From Lojkania enalia (lineage: Eukaryota > Ascomycota > Dothideomycetes > Pleosporales): a stretch of DNA of 64,000 nucleotides. Positions 55,330 to 64,000 of the stretch are shown piece by piece (within the stretch, counting starts at the first letter, position 1; each line of letters begins with the position of its first letter). The translations under genes were made by a program, and so were the position numbers. The stretch covers positions 248,001 to 312,000 of the forward strand of contig ML986582.1 of the NCBI GenBank assembly GCA_010094045.1, read 5' to 3'. Under the pieces are notes generated by a model that was not told the DNA's origin, did no database searches, and saw nothing but the letters and a program-made list of their open reading frames with translations.

Positions 55330-56860
55330 CTATGCTTTGTGGTCTTTAAGATCTAGGCCCTCAACGCCAATTTCCGGACCCATGTATTCTATATCTATGA
55401 GCCCAACGAGCGCCGCATCATCAATCATGTCCCCAACTTCTGGTTTCTTATTCGGTTGCTGCCCGTGAATAGCGTGTAGCTTGACCTCACCATTCAACTG
55501 CCTAAATGCCTTCGGGTTCTTCTTCGCGGGTTTCCCGTGGTCCGCGGACTTGAACTGGTATCCCCGCACGCGCGGCCCTTGTCCAGTCTTCTCTGGGAGC
55601 GTAGGTTCATAATAAGCATTAAAATCAGTAAAGTCTTCCTCAAAAGTCCCGTTCTCGATGCTGTGACGGATCCCGGCGAAAAAGGAGTCCAGGATGGTGT
55701 GATTGTGGATCTGGATGAGGACCCAACCTAGCATTTCCTTTGCGGAAAGTAGGTGTTGGATGTAGGCGCGGTGATGCTTTGTGCAGGCGTAGCATTTGCA
55801 GGTCTCTGTGAGAGTAGTCATTGATAGCGCATGCTCGGTCTGCCACATATCAATGCCCAAGGATTGTCGAGAATTTGGCTCGTCTGAAAACTTTCGTGGG
55901 GCAGGGAAAGTAAAGTTAAGAGCAATCCCCGCATCTGAAGCGTCTGATATGAACGGAACAGTGAACAGATCCATGCCCAGGTCAATCTGCCGTAGCAACG
56001 CTTGCGGGGAGGACGGTGTGTCAAATGACAAGCGAGGGAGATGATGTAGTTCCTCCGGAAGGCTGTCCAGCAGAAACGAGTCATATATTCCTACTCCTTG
56101 TATCTTGTCCGCCATGTCATCGACCAAGTGTTCTAGGTACCACGATTGGAGATCCCTTTCAATCGGTAGTATTGGTGCAAAGATGCTGTACCGCGACTCC
56201 TCCTTATCGATCGTATTCCTTTTTGCTATTAGATCCCTCATCCAAGTCTCTGTACGGTCACTCATTTTATCTTTCCTCCTCGTCCCAACCGCTTCCTGTC
56301 CAAAGGGTATATCCGCCAACCCTACCACGATATCTGGTTGGAGTTTCCGCGCGGCAGCAGTATAGTATTCGGAGCTCATCGATCGAAACCCGACAGAAGT
56401 TAATAATGCAACCTCTGTATTCGTGTTCGCGGCGGGGCTAGGTATTGGTGGGTTGCGACGTGCGCCTAAAACGAGGAGACGATCTTTAGGTAGGGCGATA
56501 AATCGGCGGAGCGGATCGGAGCCATTTATCTGGAAGACTGGCGGTGTTTGGTGCGGCATCTTCTCTATGACTTCCTATATCAGCAACTTTCAATATTCTC
56601 CCGGTGGGGTTCGTACAGTCTTCAATTGGGACATATATGCCATTGAGACCGACGCATTTGCGGAAATTGTCTTGCGAAATGTGCGGTATGGCTCCGCGCG
56701 AAGTATTTCCCAAGAAGCCAGGTGTTAGGATATCCTTCCTACCTGGCAGCGACACGCGACCGAGGCGGGGCGCAAGTGCAGTCGTAGATTTGAGGATTGT
56801 GAATTCGAGCATTTCGGGAGGAAGATCGCTGAGATGAGATAGACTTGCAGGATCCGTCAT
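55330..56860 (-). CDS. qtrt2: Queuine tRNA-ribosyltransferase accessory subunit 2 (QTRT2)
   Basis: Two exons, 56617-56860 and 55330-56570 (1485 nt, 494 aa), 46-nt intron. QTRT2 pairs with the catalytic QTRT1 to insert queuine in place of guanine 34 of His, Asn, Asp and Tyr tRNAs; it has been linked to the mitochondrial surface in animals. Seen: RLGRVSLPGRKDILTPGFLG and RGAIPHISQD at the N terminus, NGIYVPIEDFIEKM across the splice, YYTAAARKLQPDIVVGLADIP, and the zinc site C-x-C-x2-C-x25-H (Cys339, Cys341, Cys344, His370 in CKCYACTKHHRAY...HNH). The catalytic Asp environment of QTRT1 is not conserved, so this is the accessory paralogue. The intron acceptor is AAG, just after a skipped TAG. The window shows no QTRT1. 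Confidence 0.92.
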
Positions 56861-57165
56861 GGTAGGTAAAATTATTATATGCGTGGAAATTCGATATTGA
56901 CACGATGTTGGGCCTGTATTTCGGCTCAGGTTTGTGTTGCTAAAGAATCTTAAGAGGTCGAAGATTTCGCATTAACGCGCGATGATGACTAAGCAGTCAG
57001 TGAAGTCTTTAGCGCACAGTACATTCTGCAATTTTCAAGACAGTCCATATCCCATTCCTGAGGATCATCTGTATACAGTTGATAGCTTATGCGGAAACCC
57101 AAGCAGATTCCCAAGCTAGGGATGGCCTAGCGTGAGCCTTCGAATGGCCAAGCTCCGGGAGCTAT
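56861..57165. other. Intergenic region
   Basis: 305 bp: qtrt2 promoter and 3' UTR of the C2H2 gene. Nothing else seen. Confidence 0.4.
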
Positions 57166-58700
57166 TCATCGAGGAGGACTTCCCATTGCAACATCCTGCT
57201 GAGACTCATACCAATTGGTTTGGGTAGGAATCCATTGGGCGGTCATGTATGGATATACTCCCGAGTTAAAGTCGACCGTGTTATCTCCGTGCGTGTACGA
57301 CGCAGCGTGCGCATGTAGATCTGGATGGTGCATTGCCCAAGTTGGATCAACGCCCGTTAGGGGAGCAACGTACGGAGAACGCGGGTTGTCGGCCGCCCAA
57401 TTATCGTTGACTTGGAGAAGGACGTGTTGGCGTGAAGGTGTATCTGCTGCCTCAAGAGCTGAGTATATGGTTTCTCCGAAGGCCGATACCTCACTTGGTT
57501 GGGAGGGCAATTTGAAATGTTCAAGTATACCACGACTTTCTGGTCCTTGAAAGACCACATCATCATCCAACGTAGGTAATGTAAGCGCACGCTTTCTGTG
57601 ATTTTGACTAGGTTTCTGGGAGCCTAGCTTTTGAGCTGATTCAATAATCAGCTCGGCATCTTTAACGTCTCTACATTCAAGCTTTTTTCGCAGATCCGTC
57701 GAGGATTCAATCTTCCATGATAGTTTCCTTCTGTCTTCTTTGCTGACTCCCTTCCAGAAGCCTCTGACCTGCGATTGGCGGAGGAGGTTGTACATCCTAG
57801 TCGAGTAGCTCCAGGCAGCTATCTTCTCGTCCCATGGACATTGAGCCTTGCGGAGATTTATTTTCTTCATATGATCCATCACGTGCGAGAAATAATCTCT
57901 AGAAGCCTGTGTAGCATCTGGATCCAAGGGGTTGACTTCGTACACCTTCTTGCAGCCGTCGAAGCCACAGGCGAAGACGACTTGGGGTTGCAGTAACACA
58001 CTGTCTTTTCCGGGCGACCGTGGCCCGATTCGATGTCCTTCGTTGTTGACATGAAGCTTATAAGCCGATTGCAAGTCGAATGATAGTCCACAGCCGTCTC
58101 TTCGGCAGATCCATAAAATGTTTGTATTATGATAGGTCCTGAAATGTCTCACTAGGTCACTTTCTCGCGAAATCCCATTGTCGATATTGTACTCGGCGCA
58201 GAAAGGACAGAGGTATTGCTTTGAGGGATTGTTTTGTTTGCCTTGATATCCTGATGGCTTCAACGTTTCCAGAGTTGCAACGTCGGTGTTCACTCTAGTG
58301 CCTGGGTGTGGTTCTTCCTCCAAAGACGGTAGTTCTGCATCATGTTGGGAACATACGGGGGTGCTAACACTGTGCATAGAACAACGGGAGAATTTGTGCC
58401 GCGATGATGCTGTTAAAGAGGATATTATTGAGCTTGACCCAGATCTTGAACTTGATCCAGATCTTGAACTTGATCCAGATCTCGACGAGAGGCCGGAATT
58501 GCGACCTGTAGCTCTTAGCGGGACGCTTACCCGGAAGCCATGCCTGTTAACCTACGGACTATTTTGAGCTTGTTAATTATCTCCGCATTAGTGTAGTTTC
58601 GTGCAAGATAGTCAAAGATTTCATCGTCATTTCCCGTATCGCACGAGCAAAGAGATTCCGGCCTTGATAGGTTACTGTATCGATTAGAATCAAAAAACAT
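57166..58700 (-). CDS. C2H2-type zinc-finger protein
   Basis: The main exon encodes three zinc-finger-like units: CPFCAEYNIDNG...LVRHFRTYH, CRRDGCGLSFDLQSAYKLHV...H, and CGFDGCKKVYEVNP...YFSHVMDHM, followed by a Trp/Lys-rich region and a disordered tail. A start at the Met at 58377 gives 403 aa. I prefer a longer model: exon 1 58531-58700 (MFFDSNRYSNLSRPESLCSC, then NDDEIFDYLARNYTNAEIIN) spliced with a GTAAGC donor to 58468, giving 490 aa in phase. In that model a Ser/Arg/Gly repeat (GSSSRS units) links the N-terminal helix region to the fingers. The acceptor would lie inside the 18-bp tandem repeat. Probably a nuclear DNA- or RNA-binding regulator; targets unknown. Confidence 0.65.
58430..58486. 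repeat. 18-bp tandem repeat, about three copies
   Basis: Units AGATCTTGAACTTGATCC at 58441-58458 and 58459-58476, with imperfect partial copies on both sides. On the minus strand each unit encodes GSSSRS in the frame of the zinc-finger protein. Copy number is likely to vary between strains. Confidence 0.85.
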
Positions 58701-60228
58701 TGCGGATAGTAAGAAATGGACAAGGCTGAAGAATAGCAGAAAATCAACGAAAGTCGGAAATCGAGTGCGGTATGGAACTTTTTGGGTTAGGCAGCGTATA
58801 TGAGTGAGCATGCTCGGGGCTCAAACTCGAGCCTGCATGGTCCATGCTCAAGACGAGTCGCGTACAGTGGCGTCGTGCCCATTGTAGAATGTAGTTGCTT
58901 CGGAAGATATTTAGTGACTAATAACTTTTAATTCGCTGCACGATAAATATATTCCCCTGAGAAATCAGGTATGTGGCAAAGTGTACGCCATCCTAAGCAA
59001 AGCACTCGATTTTTTCACTATGTGAACCCTAGAACGGTTCCTCCGCAACAGTCCTTATCATACCATTTCCCGGATAACAGTGAAGAACACGGGTCTCGAA
59101 GTGATCAGAGTGCTGGCCAAGCCGGGAAAATGCATCTGTGTCATTACAATGGACATTTTCCGCGAGTGGAAAGCAAAAACCGGTGTCTTTCAGTTCAGCC
59201 TTATGTGCTTGTAGAGTTTCTGGAAGGTGGATGGAAAAGGAATGGAAGCAATGGAGCTTCTATGCAATGAGCAGTCTTGACGCATCCTTCAGGGCTCAAT
59301 TTTAAGCCCTCCCGGTCATACGAGTCAGACCGCTGGGGCTGTGCATCAACAGCCGAAATCCTACGGCGAAAGTGAGGCGAGCTCCAAATGTTGCCTGCTT
59401 CGCGGTATTATGAACAAACACAAATCTCCTCGTCTACGGTGCTAATACAATTGGTTGTTTGCATTGACGGTTGTATATCGAAGTGGATTTTTGGTAACTT
59501 CGCGCTCTATCGGACACGGATCAAGTAGTCGTTCGGATATCTCCCGGCCTTAGATTTTCTTCTCGGCCTTCAGCCACCAATTTTGGTTCGCCTTGGCGGA
59601 CAAGGAAAGGAGGCAAAAGATAGATGTGTAGACTCTTTTCATGAAAGGCCAAGGCGTGTCGTTCTCGCATCCATAATCCTAATATTCTCTCATTTTGCAG
59701 TCTAGTTCCAAGAAGTTATAAAATTCTCTCCCCGCAGCCAACGTTCTCTACGACAGCCTCCGAATTTCGATTGGCAATCTCAGTCGTGTCGCCTCACCAC
59801 GGTATTGGCAGGTCAACGATCTCGTTTCCGGATTGCTCATTTCTAGGCACGTTTCCATCGTTCCCCCGTTATTATGTGAATAGTTGGAAGATATTTGTTA
59901 GCAAATTTATTAGCTAACTAAAATCCGTCCCCTTGTTGCTGGATTGAGAAAATGAAAATTGTTCATTAGCGAGTACGTAGAGTAAACGAGCATATAACTT
60001 CGGAACTTGCTTTTCTTTCAACATCAGTTGTCTCATCACCAGGAATCAAAGAAGTCTGGCGTTGAATTTTGATATCTTTCATTACCGTACAGATGTGGAC
60101 TATACCCTTTGTAATTCAGTCTACCAGTACCTTCCATATGATAGTGGTTCCACCTCTTCATTCGTCGACCTTTCCTGTCCGAATAGTGAATATTGTACAG
60201 AGCTAAAGTACATATCACATAGTTAAGA
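58701..60228. other. AT-rich gene-poor region
   Basis: About 1.5 kb. Short frames on both strands lack recognisable features. It marks the start of the second AT-rich island. Confidence 0.4.
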
Positions 60229-60275
60229 CACGTGATATGGCACGTGCGCTTGAACCGAGCGCGTATCCTATATAG
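60229..60275 (+). promoter_or_regulatory. Paired CACGTG boxes followed by TATATA
   Basis: CACGTG at 60229-60234 and again at 60241-60246, 12 bp start to start, then CTATATAG near 60269. CACGTG is the site of bHLH factors (Cbf1, Pho4 and SREBP-like). The combination looks like a promoter, but the only gene candidate downstream is weak. Confidence 0.35.
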
Positions 60276-60761
60276 CCCCTTTAACTATGTATATAGCACC
60301 CGACAGCAATCAACGAAATAGTTACTTGCCCACCCTACTATCCCCGCACGCTGTGTACACCGTGCAACACCATGCTCTGCCCTGCATTACCTTGCTAATA
60401 CCAAGCTAGCTGACAGAGTCCATTCTACATTTCCAAAGTTCCATTCTGCACTTATTCAATTGATTTGTTCTCCTCACTCACTTATACCTCCATATATAGG
60501 TCTGTTTGAAAAAGGCCCCAAACAATTGAAAGTAAGATAATTGAGGCGGTGCTTAATTGGGCTCGGAAGGCTCCTAACATTTGCACTTAGCATGTTACCA
60601 TAGATTCTAGAAATAGAAATCACCATCTACACATCATTAAATAATGTTTCCCAAACGACTAGCGCTCTGCTTCAAGTTTTCATCCTATAGATTATTTTCC
60701 ATTACAATAGGCAGCTCTCACCTTTCATCACTCGCTTTCATATTTTCTATATTGAACAAGA

Positions 60762-61066
60762 ATGCCTTATTATATCTCGTTCCGACTGCCTAAACACTTT
60801 GGCGGACGTCGTAAGCCCCCAGAAATCATCAGACTCCTTCAATGCTCGAACAGCTCTTTGATCCTTCCATAAAACCTAACTCGTGCCGCATATACATCAA
60901 TGGTTTCATGTCTCTTCTTCGGCCGTGCCCTACACCTATGCGCATTGTCTGCATTTTCGATACCCGCAACTACCGCATCGAAGTTCCTCATAGGGAAATT
61001 ATCATACATGCTAGAGACTTAACGAACGCCGGCAGAGTTAGGGAGCTTCAGGAGCAAATTGATTAG
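60762..61066 (+). pseudogene. Possible small gene with a frame change
   Basis: From the ATG at 60762, PYYISFRLPKHFGGRRKPPEI runs to a stop near 60879. From the ATG at 60842, in another frame, MLEQLFDPSIKPNSCRIYIN, then MRIVCIFDTRNYRIEVPHRE and RDLTNAGRVRELQEQID follow to a stop at 61066. Read together, the two overlap as if one protein had suffered an indel near 60840. No family recognised. Confidence 0.25.
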
Positions 61067-61595
61067 CTCAACAGCCTATCGCATTCTCTAATATGGGCGC
61101 GCTCATAGAGCGAATGGTGTCAAGTACTATGGTGAAATAGGGACTGAGAAGCCTATGAGCGGTCTTGATTTAGGAGTAAGGGCGGGATTGAGGAATTGCC
61201 CGATTTCGGGTCTAGCTGGGCCTACTTGTTGTTGTCGTGTATGGATTATTGATCCTTTGGAAAACTAAGTGTGGTGTTGGGAAGGAAGATAACATGGAAT
61301 GGGCTATACTTGTCAATGCGGCGATATTGTTTAACATAGAAGGCCAGCTCGAAGCACCCGTCTAGGTCATCAAGCTATAGTCTGATAATGCTTGAGAGGC
61401 GGATCTAAGCTATCATGACCTTAGCTCAGAGCTAGAAAGTGCACACAACTAATTTCAGAATTCTTCTTTAGCCTTCATCTTTCCTAAGCTCTAAGCTCAG
61501 CTATATAATTTCCGCCACCCTAGGCTTTCCGCTAGCATCATCAAAACACGTAACAATTGAATTTTCGTAATTCCCACCCACATCACTTGTCCAAA
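61067..61595. other. AT-rich spacer left of the transposon
   Basis: No supported gene. The left end of the transposon should lie here, but I could not identify its terminal repeat. Confidence 0.35.
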
Positions 61596-63163
61596 ATGGA
61601 CCCCAGAGAGACAGCTATTGAAACGGCTATTCGCAATTATATTTGCGTATTGCATCCCCCAGAGCGCTGCTACCAGGATGTAGAGCCTTCCTAGAGAGAC
61701 CCTCCGCGATCGATTGAAGGGCGTGACGAACAATACAACCAGCTATCAACACCAGCAGCGGTCGACTCCGGAGCAAGAGTTATTCATAATTAATTAGATA
61801 CTTGAAGAAGGCGCACACGCTTACCCTGCCTTACACGCTCGAGCTCGCCGAATAGCCAGTCGAATCCTGCAAATGAATAGCGATAAGAATCCTATTAGCA
61901 AGCTCTAGCTATCACAATTTATCGAGCGAAATCTACTTGTAGCCTCTGCAGTAAGCAGGAATATTGAATCTGCTGGGGCTACAGCTGCTATGCCTGAGCA
62001 GGTGCGCGCCTACCGAGAATTTTATACACGTACAAAACAAAGACTAAGTATTCGGCTAGATGGTTGCTATGATATAGACAAGACTATTATTACTCTAGGT
62101 ATATATATAAATGTGCAAGTCCTTAGCAGCTTATTAAAGAAAAAGGCTTATATTAAATTGCTAGAGGATTATAAGTAGATATTAATAGTCAAGTATGCTC
62201 AGCTGCCGGCTAGAAGCCATAGTGCCTGATTATCTTTAAGAGCTAGAGCCTCTAGAACACCTAGTTTTCTACCTAATATATACCTAATTAGCTATGTATA
62301 ACCTCTAAGAATAGCTATATATTGTATATAATAGGTGTTAAAAGCTATGACGTATTTTTATCTCTTAAATAGCTGTCTCTAGATTTTAGTATAAACTAAT
62401 ACTATTAGATAGCTAATATAGCCATATTAATATTAAATTTTGATTTCTTTGTGAATAGAACTAAAATAAACTTCTATACCTACCTATATATTCTTTATAT
62501 ATCCTATAGTCTCTTAATCTGGCGTTATTGTTAGTTATTAAATTAAAGAATTAATACAAAATTTAAGCTCTATTGGCGCTTAACAACATAGTACATATAA
62601 AGAAAGAACACTTTATTCACTGCTATAACTTAGCTAGAGACAAGGGCCTTACTGTGCGTACAATTCGAGCTGGCTGGCGAGCTATAGGGATCTGTCAATA
62701 TAATATCAACCTGGTACTCGAATCCTCATGGATGCTAGAGCGCCTTGTTATACCTATTCCTTAGGAGCAGCCTCTGTTTGAGATAAATACTCTATAAATT
62801 ACGCCTCAGAAAACATAGGATATCTATCGCGCACAGTGGCAGCTTTAACAATCAGAAAAGCTGTCTCATATAACCCGGATGGCTCTCTTCAAAGTAGGCA
62901 AGGCGCTATTAGCTGCAAATGCTCGAGCAGCAATATCAGAGGCTAAAAATCAGCAAATAAAAAACCATCTAGAGGCTACTGGTTGTACAAGGCCTCAAGA
63001 AAGAATTTAAATAGGCCCTTAGGAGCGCTTTGCAGACATTGAGAGTATCATGGAGGTTATCAATCAATCAGCCGCTAAGCACGCCCGTAGAAGCAAAATC
63101 AGTGCGGAGAATGAGGCTTCAGCTGCGTCTCTTAAATCCATGTATATTGAAGGGCAATTATAA
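61596..63163 (+). mobile_element. RIP-inactivated pogo-like (Tc1/mariner) transposon relic
   Basis: A transposase remnant reads left to right. MDPRETAIETAIRNY (HTH_psq start) is followed by a frame change into LPRETLRDRLKGVTNNTTSY and STPEQELFIIN, then TAG for Trp, ILEEGAHAYPALHARARRIA (CENP-B-type HTH), another TAG for Trp, LSQFIERN, and QVRAYREFYTRTKQRLS. The DDE catalytic middle (about 62105-62560) is so AT-rich that it cannot be read. The end is KEHFIHCYNLARDKGLTVRT, WRAIGICQYN, then Gln codons turned into TAG/TAA at 62762, 62795, 62816 and 62846, MALFKVGKALLAANARAAIS and ERFADIESIMEVINQSAAKH. Many stops are what CA-to-TA changes (either strand) produce, the RIP signature. No intact product is possible. 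Confidence 0.85.
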
Positions 63164-63725
63164 CTGTAAACTACAGAGCTCTGTATGGGTTTGTAGGATA
63201 AATGTGGTTGTTTGAGGCTGGCGGAGACTATACAGCCGAGCTTTAAGTAGCTTCAAAATCGTAAGTTTTCTCTTTGATATCTAGGAACTTTCTGCATAAA
63301 TCGTACATTCACCGTTAATATTGAGATCGAAGAGATTAAATTGGTGTTGTTCCTCGACACTTTGGAGGGCTGCACTTTGGACCCTGCGTAGATCCCTCAT
63401 CAACATAAGCGAATACGGGGCGTCGGAGTCGGGGAGATTGAAGATCGAGCTAACTTGAATGAGTCGGAGTCAGCCAATCACAGAATCGATCTGGGAGATA
63501 CGTCTCTGCTCAGACCTCTATGCAGGAGCTAAAATTCCTAAAACAGCAGTGTTGTGACACGAATTATCCAAGCGGTTTTCGTCCGAAATGAATCTACAGT
63601 CTCTTCTACTAGAGCCATGGGAGTATAAAACGTAGGACAAAGTAATGTATCTTCAGTCCATCCTTATCTTGAACATGCGTTCCTGAATCTATCTCATAAG
63701 AATCATTGACCATACCTACTCCGAC
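63164..63725. other. Spacer between the transposon and the next gene
   Basis: About 560 bp. The right end of the transposon and the promoter of the following dehydrogenase should lie here; TATAAAAC at 63623-63630 is a plausible TATA element, about 100 bp before the ATG. Confidence 0.4.
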
Positions 63726-64000
63726 ATGGTGACACATGACTACTCCTTCAACCCAAACTCCGACATCCCTTCCCTCTCTGACAAGGTGATTTTGGTCACA
63801 GGTGGTACAGCCGGAATAGGAACAGAAACAATTGTTCAGCTCGTGAAGCACAATCCCGACCGAATCTATTTCACAGGCCGAAATGCCTCTTCCGCTGAGA
63901 ATGTCATCCAGTCTGCTAAAGACACGAACCCCAATGTCCAAGTTACTTTCGTTGCTTGCGACTTCACTTCCCTCCAATCTGTCTACGAAGCTGGTAAACG
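63726..64000 (+). CDS. Short-chain dehydrogenase/reductase, 5' part
   Basis: The frame opens at the ATG at 63726 and runs off the end of the window (about 91 codons seen). Seen: DYSFNPNSDIPSLSDKVIL, the NAD(P)-binding VTGGTAGIGTETIVQLV, FTGRNASSAENVIQSAK and FVACDFTSLQSVYEA. The Arg after the second strand (TGR) suggests NADP preference, and CDFTSL matches the D-L/F adenine-ring pocket. It resembles retinol-dehydrogenase-like fungal SDRs. The catalytic YxxxK is beyond the window. It is unrelated in detail to the SDR at 37595. Confidence 0.85.
   Translation, partial: MVTHDYSFNPNSDIPSLSDKVILVTGGTAGIGTETIVQLVKHNPDRIYFTGRNASSAENVIQSAKDTNPNVQVTFVACDFTSLQSVYEAGK

Noticed and set aside
58441..58486. 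CRISPR-like repeats
   Set aside because: The only tandem repeat is an 18-bp coding repeat without spacers; the genome is fungal.
58286..58567. Plus-strand frame with repeated Glu-Leu-Asp-Pro-Asp-Leu units
   Set aside because: The 18-bp repeat fits better as GSSSRS units in frame with the minus-strand zinc-finger gene.

Overview
The window is nuclear DNA of a filamentous ascomycete (Pezizomycotina). Genes are split by short introns (mostly 45-120 nt) with GTRNGT donors and CTRAY branch sites. Fungal-only families are present (Zn2Cys6 and Fungal_trans_2 regulators, GH7 cellobiohydrolase, EGF-containing phytase), and dead genes carry the CA-to-TA damage typical of repeat-induced point mutation (RIP). 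The gene mix and the Tyr/Pro-rich small proteins would suit Leotiomycetes, but that placement is inference. It is draft assembly sequence: an 85-base run of N lies at 10633-10717.

Layout. 1-17.8 kb is GC-richer housekeeping sequence: the 3' end of V-ATPase subunit A, the dynamin Vps1, an Mpp6-type zinc-knuckle protein, a frameshifted small gene, an insulysin-type M16 protease, a possible 2OG-oxygenase-like protein, a FAM210/DUF1279 mitochondrial protein, a Tyr-rich protein, a YjbQ/UPF0047 protein and complex I subunit NDUFS6. 17.8-21.5 kb is almost gene-free. 21.5-29.7 kb holds a PhoD-like phosphatase (with a 12-nt microexon), TRM61 and cysteinyl-tRNA synthetase. 29.7-40.1 kb is an AT-rich accessory island with several decayed genes, surrounding one intact pair: a Fungal_trans_2 regulator and a short-chain dehydrogenase. 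40.1-49.6 kb returns to core genes: CDC23, farnesyl diphosphate synthase, a broken J-domain gene, a secreted phytase and a GH7 cellobiohydrolase. 52.5-58.7 kb has a Zn2Cys6 regulator, a small Cys-rich protein, QTRT2 and a C2H2 regulator. 58.7-63.7 kb is a second AT-rich island holding a RIP-killed pogo-like transposon. The window ends inside another short-chain dehydrogenase.

Functional threads. tRNA biology recurs (TRM61, cysteinyl-tRNA synthetase, QTRT2), as do mitochondrial roles (NDUFS6, FAM210, dual-targeted CysRS, perhaps the M16 protease). The secreted phytase and cellobiohydrolase, convergent and 242 bp apart, fit a plant-litter or plant-associated life. No secondary-metabolite cluster, rRNA, convincing tRNA or CRISPR array is seen. 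The most distinctive signals are a recurring splice architecture in which an AG right after the branch site is skipped for a second AG, the PhoD microexon, a splice acceptor buried in a coding tandem repeat, and a duplicated 153-bp gene-end fragment bracketing the regulator/dehydrogenase pair. No clearly new system was found.
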